Both the position numbers and the translations under genes were made by a program. 64,000 nt of DNA from an uncultured Paracoccaceae bacterium (GTDB lineage: Bacteria; Pseudomonadota; Alphaproteobacteria; Rhodobacterales; Rhodobacteraceae), in NCBI GenBank assembly GCA_947494675.1, contig CANLVP010000001.1, positions 1 to 64,000 of the forward strand. Direction: 5' to 3'. Below are positions 9,679 through 18,453 of the stretch, one piece after another; the first letter of the stretch is position 1, and each line of letters starts with the position of its first letter. Below the pieces are notes generated by a model. The model was not told where the DNA came from. It saw only the letters and a program-made list of their open reading frames with translations, and did not search any database.

Positions 9679-10449
9679 ATGAGCCAGCCTGTCATTGAAA
9701 TCCGCAATCTGCACAAAGCCTATGGGTCGCTTGAGGTGCTCAAGGGGGTCGATATCACTGCGGCTGAGGGCAAGGTAGTCTCGCTCATCGGCTCATCAGG
9801 GTCTGGGAAATCGACGCTGCTGCGCTGTGCCAATCTGCTTGAGGATAGCCAGCAGGGTGATGTGATCTTCTGCGGTGAGCCCGTTGTCTGGAAAGGGTCC
9901 GGTGCCAGCCGCCAGCCTGCCGACAAGGCGCAGATGATCCGCATCCGAACCAATCTGTCGATGGTATTCCAGCAGTTTAACCTTTGGGCGCATATGACGA
10001 TCCTGCAAAACGTGATGGAGGCACCTGTGACGGTGCTGGGCCGTGACAAGGCCGAGGTTGAGGAAAAGGCACGCGGCTATCTGGCGAAGGTTGGGATTGG
10101 CGACAAATGCGACGTCTATCCTGCACAACTCTCCGGCGGGCAACAGCAGCGGGCGGCGATTGCGCGGGCGCTTTGCATGGAACCCAAGGCGCTGTTGTTT
10201 GATGAACCGACCAGCGCACTGGATCCTGAGTTGGAACAAGAAGTGGTCAAGGTCATCAAGGCGCTGGCCGAGGAAGGCCGCACCATGCTGATCGTGACCC
10301 ATGACATGCGCATGGCTCATGATGTCAGCGATCACGTGGTGTTCCTGCACCAAGGCAAGATCGAAGAAGAAGGCGCGCCAGCGGAGCTGTTTGGCAATCC
10401 CAAGACCGACCGTCTGCGTGGGTTCCTGTCGGCCACTGTGCCCGCCTGA
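9679..10449 (+). CDS. Amino-acid (HisP/GlnQ-type) ABC transporter ATP-binding protein
   Basis: The 256-residue protein carries Walker A GSSGSGKST (~38-46), Q-loop VFQQFNLW, signature LSGGQQQR, Walker B ALLFDEPTSALDPE and the switch His in IVTHDM, all in the order and spacing of polar amino-acid importers. It most likely powers the two permeases encoded at 12.4-14.1 kb with the binding protein at 11.7 kb; an RNA methyltransferase gene sits between. It acts on the cytoplasmic face of the inner membrane. Confidence 0.93.
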   Translation: MSQPVIEIRNLHKAYGSLEVLKGVDITAAEGKVVSLIGSSGSGKSTLLRCANLLEDSQQGDVIFCGEPVVWKGSGASRQPADKAQMIRIRTNLSMVFQQFNLWAHMTILQNVMEAPVTVLGRDKAEVEEKARGYLAKVGIGDKCDVYPAQLSGGQQQRAAIARALCMEPKALLFDEPTSALDPELEQEVVKVIKALAEEGRTMLIVTHDMRMAHDVSDHVVFLHQGKIEEEGAPAELFGNPKTDRLRGFLSATVPA

Positions 10450-10450
10450 G

Positions 10451-11551
10451 ATGGACACTTTTGAGGTCTTTCTGATCGGCACGCCGGGGCTTGATGATGC
10501 GCTTTTGGCTGAGGCGTTGGAGCTTGGCTTTGATGCCAGCGCCGTGCCTGGCGGTGTCGCCTTTCAGGGCGGCTGGCCGGATGTCTGGCGCGCGAACCTG
10601 CAATGTCGGGGGGCGACGCGCGTGCTGGCACGGATCGGTAGCTTTATGGCGTTTCACCTCGCGCAGCTTGATAAGCGTGCAACCAAGTTTGATTGGGGCG
10701 CTGTGCTGCGCAGCGACGTGCCCGTGCGGGTCGAAGTCACAAGCCGGAAATCCAAGATTTATCATGCGGGCGCGGCGAGCCAGCGGATCGAAAAAGCGTT
10801 GCAGGACAATGGGTTTTCGGTTGAAGCTGATGCGCCTGTGCAGGTCAAAGTGCGTATTGACGACAACCGTGTCACCCTGTCGGTCGATACCAGCGGCGAG
10901 AGCCTGCACAAACGCGGGCACAAAGTCGCGGTATGCAAAGCGCCCATGCGCGAGACGCTCGCCGCACTGATGCTGCGGCGCTGTGGCTATGACGGGCAAG
11001 AACCTGTTGTGGACCCAATGTGCGGCTCTGGCACCTTTGTGATCGAAGCTGCTGAGATCGCGCAGGGGCGGTGGCCCGGACGGTCGCGCGACTTTGCTTT
11101 CATGCAACTGGCAAGCTTTGACACGGCGGCCTTTGACAAGCTTCGCGCGGATATGGCCCCTCGCCCGACCGAGCTGATGTTTCACGGATCGGACCGCGAT
11201 CAAGGCGCGATTGGTATGGCGGGCAAGAATGCGGAGCGTGCGGGCGTTGCCGCCGTCACCCAGTTCGCCTGCCATCCGTTCAGCGACTTGCAACCGCCGC
11301 CAGGGCCAAAGGGGTTGGTCATTATCAACCCGCCCTATGGCGGGCGCATCGGTAAGAAACACATGCTTTATGGGCTTTATGCGGCACTCGGCACGGTGCT
11401 GAAGGACCAGTTTTCGGGCTGGCGCGTTGGCGTTGTCACCAGTGAGCCGGGGCTGGCCCATGCGATGGGGCTGCCCTTTGGCGAAACCGGCCCGGTAATT
11501 GCGCATGGCGGGCTGAAAGTGCGGCTTTTTCAGACAAAAGCTTTGCCGTGA
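10451..11551 (+). CDS. THUMP-domain class I RNA methyltransferase (RlmL N-domain/TrmN-like)
   Basis: A 366-residue protein with an N-terminal ferredoxin-like/THUMP region (to ~residue 160) and a C-terminal Rossmann methyltransferase with PMCGSGTFVIEAAEIA (SAM loop) and catalytic IINPPYGGRIG, matching N2-guanine RNA methyltransferases such as RlmL/YpsC. The target base cannot be read from sequence. It begins 1 nt after the ATPase stop, so it is probably cotranscribed with transporter genes although functionally unrelated. ATG 10451 fits the family; the longer frame reads back through the ATPase. Confidence 0.88.
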   Translation: MDTFEVFLIGTPGLDDALLAEALELGFDASAVPGGVAFQGGWPDVWRANLQCRGATRVLARIGSFMAFHLAQLDKRATKFDWGAVLRSDVPVRVEVTSRKSKIYHAGAASQRIEKALQDNGFSVEADAPVQVKVRIDDNRVTLSVDTSGESLHKRGHKVAVCKAPMRETLAALMLRRCGYDGQEPVVDPMCGSGTFVIEAAEIAQGRWPGRSRDFAFMQLASFDTAAFDKLRADMAPRPTELMFHGSDRDQGAIGMAGKNAERAGVAAVTQFACHPFSDLQPPPGPKGLVIINPPYGGRIGKKHMLYGLYAALGTVLKDQFSGWRVGVVTSEPGLAHAMGLPFGETGPVIAHGGLKVRLFQTKALP

Positions 11552-11659
11552 CGTAAGGGCAGCCTCAACGCAGCTCGCCCCTTGCCAAATGCGTGGAATC
11601 ACACGACCTTACCCTATCGAAAAATGGGCAAAGCCCACGGATGAAACGGGAGAATCATC

Positions 11660-12388
11660 ATGAAAACGACACTTCTGGCAGGCCTGACGCTTGCCCTGAC
11701 CGCTGGCGCGGCATTTGCAGATGGCCACAGCGTTGTGCGCATGGGCACCGAAGGCGCCTACCCTCCGTACAACTTTCTGAATGACGACGGTGAAGTTGAC
11801 GGGTTCGAGCGTGAGCTCGGCGATGAGCTTTGCGCGCGCGCTGAACTGACCTGCGAGTGGGTCACAAACGAGTGGGACAGCATCATCCCCAACCTCGTGT
11901 CCGGCAACTATGACGTCATCATCGCGGGCATGTCCGTGACAGACGAACGCGACGAAGTCATTGATTTCTCCGAGCAATACACCCTGCCTGATCCATCAGC
12001 CTACATGGTGATGAACGACGCGACCGACCTGACCACCGGCGTGATCGCCGCACAAGCAGGCACCATTCAGGCGTCTTACATCGCCTCCACCGGTGCCACG
12101 CTGCTGGAATTCGCAACACCTGACGAAACCGTTGCAGCCGTCAAAAACGGCGAAGCGGACGCGGTTTTGGCCGACAAAGCCTTCTTGCTGCCCATCGCAG
12201 GCGCGGATGCAGAGCTTTCGCTTGTTGAGCAGGACGTTCTGATCGGCGGCGGCATCGGTCTTGGCCTGCGCGAAAGCGACGGCGAGCTGAAAGCCAAGTT
12301 TGACGCGGCCATCGTCTCCATGAAGGAAGATGGGTCATTGAACGCGCTGATCACAAAATGGCTGCCTGAGTCCGGCCTTTTTGAGTAA
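11660..12388 (+). CDS. Polar amino-acid/amine ABC transporter substrate-binding protein
   Basis: A 242-residue periplasmic binding protein. Signal peptide to about residue 20 (AGAAFA-DG), then the family start VRMGTEGAYPPYNFLNDDGEVDGFE, with WDSIIPNLVSGNYDVIIAGMS and the closing KAKFDAAIVSMKEDGSLNALITKW. The purine-rich CGGGAGAATCATC precedes the start. With the ATPase upstream and permeases downstream it completes an importer. The neighbouring gamma-glutamylation enzymes suggest a basic amino acid or polyamine ligand. Confidence 0.93.
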   Translation: MKTTLLAGLTLALTAGAAFADGHSVVRMGTEGAYPPYNFLNDDGEVDGFERELGDELCARAELTCEWVTNEWDSIIPNLVSGNYDVIIAGMSVTDERDEVIDFSEQYTLPDPSAYMVMNDATDLTTGVIAAQAGTIQASYIASTGATLLEFATPDETVAAVKNGEADAVLADKAFLLPIAGADAELSLVEQDVLIGGGIGLGLRESDGELKAKFDAAIVSMKEDGSLNALITKWLPESGLFE

Positions 12389-12430
12389 ACACAAGCGGGG
12401 GTCGCGGCGACGCGGCCCCTTCCCTTTGGG

Positions 12431-13324
12431 GTGATACCGATTTTTTCCTTTTGCGCCGATCCTGCTGCCCTTGAAGGGTTCCAATGGCTCAGTTGCTACC
12501 TGACCACAGGTAAGCACATGAATTTCTACTATTCTTTCGGCACGGTCCTTTTATTGCTGGCGATCACCGCGCCCACGGCCCTGGCCTTTGGCTTTGGTGG
12601 CGCAACGGCCGCCCGCAGCCAGATCCCACCGCTGCGCTGGTTTGGCAAAGGCTATATCTCAATCGTGCGCGGCGTGCCGGATATCGCGTTTTTCCTGTTC
12701 TTTGTCATCGCGTTGGATCAGGCGTTTGAATACCTGCGGCACCGGGTCAAATGCCCCGATTGGGACGAACCCGTGCGGCAAGGCAGTGATTTTGTCGTCT
12801 GTCAGGCCGCGAAACTGCCCTTGGGCAACGCGCCGCAATGGGTGCATGAAACATACGGTTTTGCCCTAGCGGTGCTGACCTTTGCCATCGTCTTTGGCGC
12901 CTTTGCCGCCAACGTCCTCTACGGCGCGATGCGGGCCGTGCCCAAGCCGCAACTTGAAACGGCAGAGGCCTACGGCATGACCCGCCGCCAAGTCACCCGC
13001 CGCGTGTTGATCCCGCAGATGTGGGTCTATGCCCTGCCCGGCCTGTCGAACCTGTGGATGGTGCTGATCAAGGCCACGCCGCTGCTGTTCTTGCTGGGGG
13101 TCGAGGACATCGTCTATTGGGCGCGTGAATTGGGCGGCACCAAAACCCCGCAATTCACCGACTATCCGCATGGCGACTGGCGGATGTGGTATTTCTTTTT
13201 CCTGCTGGTTTTCTACCTCTGCTTCACCAAAGTGAGCGAGGTCGTGCTGGACCGGATCATGGCGCGTCTGACGCGGGGACAGGCCACAGCAGGCGGCGAA
13301 GCGCAGCGAAAGGCCGCTGCATGA
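12431..13324 (+). CDS. Amino-acid ABC transporter permease (HisQ/M-type), first
   Basis: A 297-residue inner-membrane permease starting at GTG. It has about five membrane helices and the EAA loop ETAEAYGMTRRQVTRRVLIPQMW that docks the ATPase. An unusually long periplasmic insert after the second helix (about residues 105-140, with three Cys) separates it from short HisQ proteins, as is common in roseobacter homologs. Its stop overlaps the start of the second permease (ATGA), implying coupled synthesis of a heterodimer. Confidence 0.9.
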   Translation: MIPIFSFCADPAALEGFQWLSCYLTTGKHMNFYYSFGTVLLLLAITAPTALAFGFGGATAARSQIPPLRWFGKGYISIVRGVPDIAFFLFFVIALDQAFEYLRHRVKCPDWDEPVRQGSDFVVCQAAKLPLGNAPQWVHETYGFALAVLTFAIVFGAFAANVLYGAMRAVPKPQLETAEAYGMTRRQVTRRVLIPQMWVYALPGLSNLWMVLIKATPLLFLLGVEDIVYWARELGGTKTPQFTDYPHGDWRMWYFFFLLVFYLCFTKVSEVVLDRIMARLTRGQATAGGEAQRKAAA

Positions 13325-14127
13325 GTTGTGCACAGACCCTCACCGACTATGCCTTTCGGTCCATCGGCTATGGCGAGCGTTTGCTGCCGCGCGGGGATTT
13401 CACCCTGTGCCAGCAGTTTACGCTGATCGGGTCGGGCATGATCTGGAACGTCTATTTCGGGTTTTGCGCCCTGATCATCGGCTTTGTGCTGGCGACCGCT
13501 GTGGCCATGGGCAAGGCCAGCCGCAACCGCGCGATCCGCAAAGTGTCTGAGTGGTTCATCTTTATCTTCCGTGGCTCGCCGCTCTTCATCCAGTTCTTCT
13601 TTGCCTACTTCCTGTTCCTGTCGCTCAAGGGCGTTTGGCCGTTCTTTGGCCCGCTGACTTCGGCCGCTTATGGCGCGCTGACGGTGCTGATCCTGAACAC
13701 CGCCGCTTATTCGGCTGAGATTTTCTATGGCGCGCTGTTGTCGATCCCCAAGGGTGACACCGAAGCGGCGGATGCCTATGGCATGTCTGGCTGGTCACGC
13801 TTTCGTCGAGTGATCTGGCCCACGATGCTGCGGCTGGGCTGGCCTGCCTATACCAACGAGGCGATCTTTCTGTTCCACGCCACAACGCTGGTCTATTTCA
13901 GCGGCTTTCCAGCGACGCAGCAGCGGGGCGACGCGCTTTATTACGCCAACTATTTTGCCGACAAGACGTTTAACCCTTTCATCCCCTACCCGATCCTTGC
14001 GGGCTATTTCATTTTGCTGACGCTGGTGGTGATTGGGGTGTTTGGGGTGATCAATGGCCGGTTGAACAGACATCTGCCGCAAGAGGCGCGTCCAAGGCTC
14101 AAGGTCCGCCCCAACCTGATCCGCTGA
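13321..14127 (+). CDS. Amino-acid ABC transporter permease (HisQ/M-type), second
   Basis: A 268-residue permease with helices near residues 38-62, 74-100, 115-140, 178-195 and 225-250, the conserved FRGSPLFIQFFF segment and EAA loop DTEAADAYGMSGWSRFRRVIWP. It partners the preceding permease (4-nt overlap). The start at the overlapping ATG removes an in-frame extension that would lie inside the first permease gene. Confidence 0.93.
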   Translation: MSCAQTLTDYAFRSIGYGERLLPRGDFTLCQQFTLIGSGMIWNVYFGFCALIIGFVLATAVAMGKASRNRAIRKVSEWFIFIFRGSPLFIQFFFAYFLFLSLKGVWPFFGPLTSAAYGALTVLILNTAAYSAEIFYGALLSIPKGDTEAADAYGMSGWSRFRRVIWPTMLRLGWPAYTNEAIFLFHATTLVYFSGFPATQQRGDALYYANYFADKTFNPFIPYPILAGYFILLTLVVIGVFGVINGRLNRHLPQEARPRLKVRPNLIR

Positions 14128-14189
14128 ATGTTCTGGCTAAGTCGCATGGAAACGGGCAAGAGACAGCGAACATTCGCGAAAGACAGATC

Positions 14190-15521
14190 ATGAGTTGGCT
14201 CGACGATTATCCCGATGTGCGCAACATCCGCTGCGGTGCCGCTGACCTGAACGGACAGGCCCGTGGCAAGCGCGTGCCGCGTCGTTTTGCAGGCAAGGTT
14301 GAGGCAGAAGGCACACGGTTTCCGCTGTCGGTGCTGAACCTTGATATCTGGGGCGAGGATATCGACGACAGCCCGCTGGTCTATGAAACCGGCGACCCTG
14401 ACGGCGTGCTGATGCCCACCGAACGCGGCTATGTGCCGATGCCGTGGCTTGATACACCGTCGGTCCTGTTGCCGCTTTGGATGTATTACGAAAGCGGAGA
14501 GGTCTTTCCCGGCGATCCCCGCCATGCGCTGGCGAGCGTCGTGGCGCGTTATAAGGAACGCGGGCTCACACCGGTTGTTGCGACGGAGATGGAGTTCTAC
14601 TTGATCGACGATTCAGGCCGCGAAATCCGCCAGCCGCGAAGCCCACGTTCGGGCAAGCGCAGGCCAGGTGCTGAGATCCTGAGCCTCCGCGCGCTTGACG
14701 CCTTTGATAACTTTTTCAACGACCTCTATGACGCTTGCGAGCAGATGGATATCCCGGCAGAGGCCGCGATTTCCGAGGTTGGTCTTGGTCAGTTTGAGAT
14801 CAATATCGAACACGTGCCGGATGCGCTGAAGGCCGCGGACGATGCGTGGTTCTTCAAGATGCTGGTGCGTGGCCTTGCGCGCAAACATGGGATGGCCGCG
14901 AGTTTCATGGCGAAACCCTATGAGGATCACGCGGGCAACGGGCTGCACACGCACTTTTCCGTGGTCGATGCGGATGGCAACAATCTGATGGCCAATGGCA
15001 CGCATGAAGGCACGCCGATGCTGCACAATGCGATTGCCGGATGCCTTGCGGGTATCCCCGATCTGGCGCTGATTTTTGCCCCTCACGGCAACAGCTATGA
15101 CCGTCTTGTGCCCGACAGCCATGCGCCCACCGGCATTTGCTGGGCCTATGAAAACCGCACCGCCTCTGTGCGTGTTCCCGGTGGCAGCTATGCCGCGCGG
15201 CGGGTTGAACATCGCGTGGCGGGCGGTGACGTGAACCCCTATCTGTTTCTGGCCGCCGTGCTGGGTTCGGCGCTAGTGGGGATCGAGGATGGCCTGACCC
15301 CGCCGCCGCCGATCACAGGCAATGCCTATGACCAAAAAGTTCCGCAAATTCCCGGCACATGGGAAGGGTCCATCGACGCGTTTGAGGCCAGCAAGATGGC
15401 GCCGCGCATCTTTCCACAAATGCTGATCGACAATCTGGTCATGACCAAGCGGCAAGAGCTGCAATACCTCAAGGAACTGAGCCCCGAGCAGCAGCTCGAG
15501 CTCTATCTCGATACGGTCTGA
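14190..15521 (+). CDS. Glutamine synthetase family ligase (gamma-glutamylputrescine synthetase-like), first copy
   Basis: A 443-residue protein of the GlnA-type III/PuuA branch. Visible hallmarks are VVATEMEFYLID (metal-binding Glu), GQFEINIEHVPDALKAADD, the His-containing GNGLHTHFSVVD, and PTGICWAYENRTASVRVPG. It is predicted to join glutamate to an amine at ATP cost. It is not the housekeeping GlnA: the N-terminus (DLNGQARGKRVP) is of the PuuA type. It sits in a run with a class I amidotransferase and a second paralog, consistent with amine catabolism. Confidence 0.9.
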   Translation: MSWLDDYPDVRNIRCGAADLNGQARGKRVPRRFAGKVEAEGTRFPLSVLNLDIWGEDIDDSPLVYETGDPDGVLMPTERGYVPMPWLDTPSVLLPLWMYYESGEVFPGDPRHALASVVARYKERGLTPVVATEMEFYLIDDSGREIRQPRSPRSGKRRPGAEILSLRALDAFDNFFNDLYDACEQMDIPAEAAISEVGLGQFEINIEHVPDALKAADDAWFFKMLVRGLARKHGMAASFMAKPYEDHAGNGLHTHFSVVDADGNNLMANGTHEGTPMLHNAIAGCLAGIPDLALIFAPHGNSYDRLVPDSHAPTGICWAYENRTASVRVPGGSYAARRVEHRVAGGDVNPYLFLAAVLGSALVGIEDGLTPPPPITGNAYDQKVPQIPGTWEGSIDAFEASKMAPRIFPQMLIDNLVMTKRQELQYLKELSPEQQLELYLDTV

Positions 15522-15579
15522 GCCCGCTTGCGCGGCGTCAAATGCCGCCCTAGATTGGCGCAAACGACTTTGGTGACTT

Positions 15580-16263
15580 ATGAAAATCGGCATTCTGCAA
15601 TGCGGCCACACGCCTGACGCGATCCGTCCGGTGCTGGGGGGTTATGGGCAGCTTTATCCCGCGATGCTGCACGGGCACGGCTTTACGTTCGAGACCTTTA
15701 GCGTGGTCGATATGGAATTTCCGTCCGGCGTGAATGACGCCGATGGCTGGCTGGTCTCGGGGTCGAAGCACGGCGCTTACGAAGACCTGCCCTTTATCCC
15801 GCCACTAATGGATTTCATCCGCGCGGTCTATGCTGCCGACCTGCCGCTGGTAGGCATCTGCTTTGGTCACCAGATCATCGCGCAGGCGATGGGTGGCGAG
15901 TGTGTGAAGTTCCCCGACGGCTGGGCCGTTGGGCGGCAGACCTATGATGTGCAGGGTGAGGAAATGGCCCTGAATGCCTGGCACCAGGATCAGGTCGTGA
16001 CGTTGCCGAAAGACGCGAAAGTCGTTGGCACGAATGACTTTTGCAAGAACGCGGCTCTGGTCTATGGGCGCACTGCGTTTTCCGTCCAGCCGCACCCCGA
16101 ATTCCAGAGCGCATTTATCGAAGGCCTTGCCACCCATGTGGGCGACGACAAGCTGGCACCCGAGGTGATGGCAGAGGTCCGCGCCAAGCTGCCCCTGCCC
16201 AATGACAACGCCCGCATGGCCGCCATGATCGCGCGGTTTTTCAAAGAACGGATTGCAGCATGA
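15580..16263 (+). CDS. Class I glutamine amidotransferase-like hydrolase
   Basis: A 227-residue protein with nucleophile elbow GICFGHQ (Cys94) and catalytic His172/Glu174 in VQPHPEF, so the triad is intact. No synthetase domain is attached. Located between two PuuA-like ligases, it likely hydrolyses gamma-glutamyl amides, analogous in role to PuuD but of the GMP-synthase-like GATase subfamily. Its stop overlaps the next start (ATGA). Confidence 0.88.
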   Translation: MKIGILQCGHTPDAIRPVLGGYGQLYPAMLHGHGFTFETFSVVDMEFPSGVNDADGWLVSGSKHGAYEDLPFIPPLMDFIRAVYAADLPLVGICFGHQIIAQAMGGECVKFPDGWAVGRQTYDVQGEEMALNAWHQDQVVTLPKDAKVVGTNDFCKNAALVYGRTAFSVQPHPEFQSAFIEGLATHVGDDKLAPEVMAEVRAKLPLPNDNARMAAMIARFFKERIAA

Positions 16264-17612
16264 GCTGGATCGACAAAGTCCCCGACGCCGCACGAGCCTA
16301 TCTGGACAGCACCCGGCTGGATGAGGTCGAATGCCTGATCCCCGACCTGCCTGGCATCGCCCGTGGCAAGGCCGTGCCTGCGGGCAAATGGGAAAAGCAG
16401 ACCCATTTCCACCTGCCCAATTCTATCTTTTTCCAAACGATTACAGGCGACTGGGGTGAGGCTGCGGGCCCTGATGGGTTCCTGGAACCTGACATGATCC
16501 TCAAACCGGATCTGTCCACCGCGACGGCAGCCCCCTGGGCCAGCGATGGCACCTTGCAAGTGATCCACGACGCCTATGACCAGAAAGGCGCGCGGGTCGG
16601 CCCCTCACCCCGCAATGTGCTGCACAGGGTGTGTGAGCTTTACGCCAAAGAAGGCTGGAAACCGGTCGTGGCCCCGGAAATGGAATTCTATCTGGTCGCC
16701 CGCAACGTCGACCCCGCCAAACCGATCGAGCCGATGATGGGACGCACGGGCCGTGCCGCCGCCGGGCGGCAGGCCTATTCGATGACCGCCGTGGACGACT
16801 ATGGCCCGGTGATCGACGACATCTACGAATTCGCGGAAATCCAGGGGTTTGAAATCGATGGCATCACGCAGGAAGGCGGCGCAGGTCAGCTTGAGATTAA
16901 CCTGCGCCACGGCAACCCGATCAAACTGGCGGACGAGGTGTTTTTCTTCAAACGCCTGATCCGCGAGGCCGCGCTGAAGCACGATTGCTTTGCCACATTC
17001 ATGGCGAAACCGATTGAAGGCGAGCCGGGCAGCGCCATGCACGTCCACCATTCGGTGCTGGATGGCAAAGGTCAGAACATCTTTACCGGCCCGCAAGGCG
17101 GTGAGACGGATGCGTTTTTCCATTTTATCGGTGGCCTGCAAGAATACATGCCTGCCGCCATTGCGCTGATCGCGCCATATGTGAACAGCTACCGCCGCTA
17201 CGTGCCGGATTCAGCCGCGCCCGTGAACCTTGAATGGGGCCGCGACAACCGCACCACGGGCATCCGCATCCCGATCTCTGACCCGGCTGCGCGGCGGATC
17301 GAGAACCGCCTGCCCGGCATGGATTGCAATCCCTATCTGTGCATCGCCGCGTCTTTGGCTTGCGGCTATCTGGGCATGAAGAACGAGATCCGCCCCGACA
17401 AACGCTGGCGCGGGGAGGCATACGAGTCCGAGGCAGAAATTGCAGGGTCACTCTGGGAAGCGCTGGAGCTTTTTGACGCCTGCGCACCGTTGCATGACGT
17501 GCTGGGAGAGGACTTTGCCCGTGTCTATTCCATCGTCAAACGGGCCGAATATGCGGAATTTCTGCAAGTTATCTCTCCTTGGGAGCGCGAACATCTGCTA
17601 TTGAACGTCTGA
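16260..17612 (+). CDS. Glutamine synthetase family ligase (gamma-glutamylputrescine synthetase-like), second copy
   Basis: A 450-residue paralog of the gene at 14190. It has VVAPEMEFYLVA, GGAGQLEINLRHGNP, GSAMHVHHSVLDGKGQN and NLEWGRDNRTTGIRIP, and a compact N-terminal domain with DLPGIARGKAVPAGKW. Differences in the amine-side loops from the first copy suggest different substrates. It overlaps the amidotransferase by 4 nt and is followed by an overlapping 37-codon reading frame. Confidence 0.9.
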   Translation: MSWIDKVPDAARAYLDSTRLDEVECLIPDLPGIARGKAVPAGKWEKQTHFHLPNSIFFQTITGDWGEAAGPDGFLEPDMILKPDLSTATAAPWASDGTLQVIHDAYDQKGARVGPSPRNVLHRVCELYAKEGWKPVVAPEMEFYLVARNVDPAKPIEPMMGRTGRAAAGRQAYSMTAVDDYGPVIDDIYEFAEIQGFEIDGITQEGGAGQLEINLRHGNPIKLADEVFFFKRLIREAALKHDCFATFMAKPIEGEPGSAMHVHHSVLDGKGQNIFTGPQGGETDAFFHFIGGLQEYMPAAIALIAPYVNSYRRYVPDSAAPVNLEWGRDNRTTGIRIPISDPAARRIENRLPGMDCNPYLCIAASLACGYLGMKNEIRPDKRWRGEAYESEAEIAGSLWEALELFDACAPLHDVLGEDFARVYSIVKRAEYAEFLQVISPWEREHLLLNV

Positions 17613-17725
17613 TGAGAAACCAAACGACATTCTGGCTGGTCATGTTAGTCGCCGCGATCCTGTGCTGGTATCTGGCCGCGCAATTCGCCGGGTCCATGTC
17701 CGAGGCCGTGACTGGCGGTAGCTAA
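17612..17725 (+). CDS. Possible 37-residue single-pass membrane microprotein
   Basis: An ATG overlaps the stop of the second ligase (TGATG). The frame runs 37 codons: a short polar N-terminus MRNQTTFW, a hydrophobic helix of about 17 residues (LVMLVAAILCWYLAAQF) and a Ser/Gly/Thr tail ending VTGGS. The overlap would allow translational coupling. Many alphaproteobacterial transport operons carry such small TM peptides, but nothing proves it is translated. Confidence 0.45.
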   Translation: MRNQTTFWLVMLVAAILCWYLAAQFAGSMSEAVTGGS

Positions 17726-17800
17726 GGTCTGGGTTTCCTGACTTTCACAACCTGAACATCGTTCATACATTGTCAGTGGGGGCGCTTTGAGGGCGCTGAT

Positions 17801-18415
17801 ATGTTGCGTTACATCTTTGGGCTAATGGCCTTTGCTTTGGCACTTTGGGCCGCCTCGGCGCAGGCGCAAGCGTTCGTTTATTCCGAGGACGCCGTGATCA
17901 CACACGAACCGCGCCCATTCGTGTCAGACGACGCCAATCTGGCGCTTCATCTGCATCAAGGTGCCGCCAATGCTGCCACCCGCGCGCGTTATGTCAGGGC
18001 AGAGGCGCAATATCCTGACGTTCGGTCTTGTTTGAAACCTGACGGATATCCCCAAGGTGCCCTTGACCTCACTCAGGTAAATTGGGCTGCACTTAACACC
18101 AATGAAAGCGTTGAAGTCTGCATGTTCAGGCTGCTGAACTTTGTCGGAACCGATGAACTTGTCCCCTATTTTGAAGGGCTTGGCTTCACCGTGACCGCGA
18201 CCCCACCCTATGCGCAGATCATATCCTACGATCCTATCCAGCGCCGCATGGTGACAAGCTATTCCGCCGGGCTAAAGCGTGACCGATCATTGTTTGGCAA
18301 AGCCGAAGCTCAAGTGTTGTTTAATGGGACCGTCTTGCCGCATAGCGCATCAATCGGTCTTGTGGTCTTTGAAGGCGCGCTGGTGGAGATTCACTTCAGC
18401 CTCAACACCCTCTGA
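17801..18415 (+). CDS. Exported hypothetical protein
   Basis: A 204-residue protein with a clear signal peptide (FGLMAFALALWAASAQAQA, cleavage near residue 23). The mature part has two Cys (in RSCLKPDGYPQG and VEVCMFRLL), possibly a disulfide, and no motif I recognise. It lies between polyamine-type genes and an amine oxidase-like gene in the same orientation, but a link is only positional. Confidence 0.6.
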   Translation: MLRYIFGLMAFALALWAASAQAQAFVYSEDAVITHEPRPFVSDDANLALHLHQGAANAATRARYVRAEAQYPDVRSCLKPDGYPQGALDLTQVNWAALNTNESVEVCMFRLLNFVGTDELVPYFEGLGFTVTATPPYAQIISYDPIQRRMVTSYSAGLKRDRSLFGKAEAQVLFNGTVLPHSASIGLVVFEGALVEIHFSLNTL

Positions 18416-18453
18416 TCTGGCGCGGCCCCGGCGAAGGCAGTAACACTGCCCCC

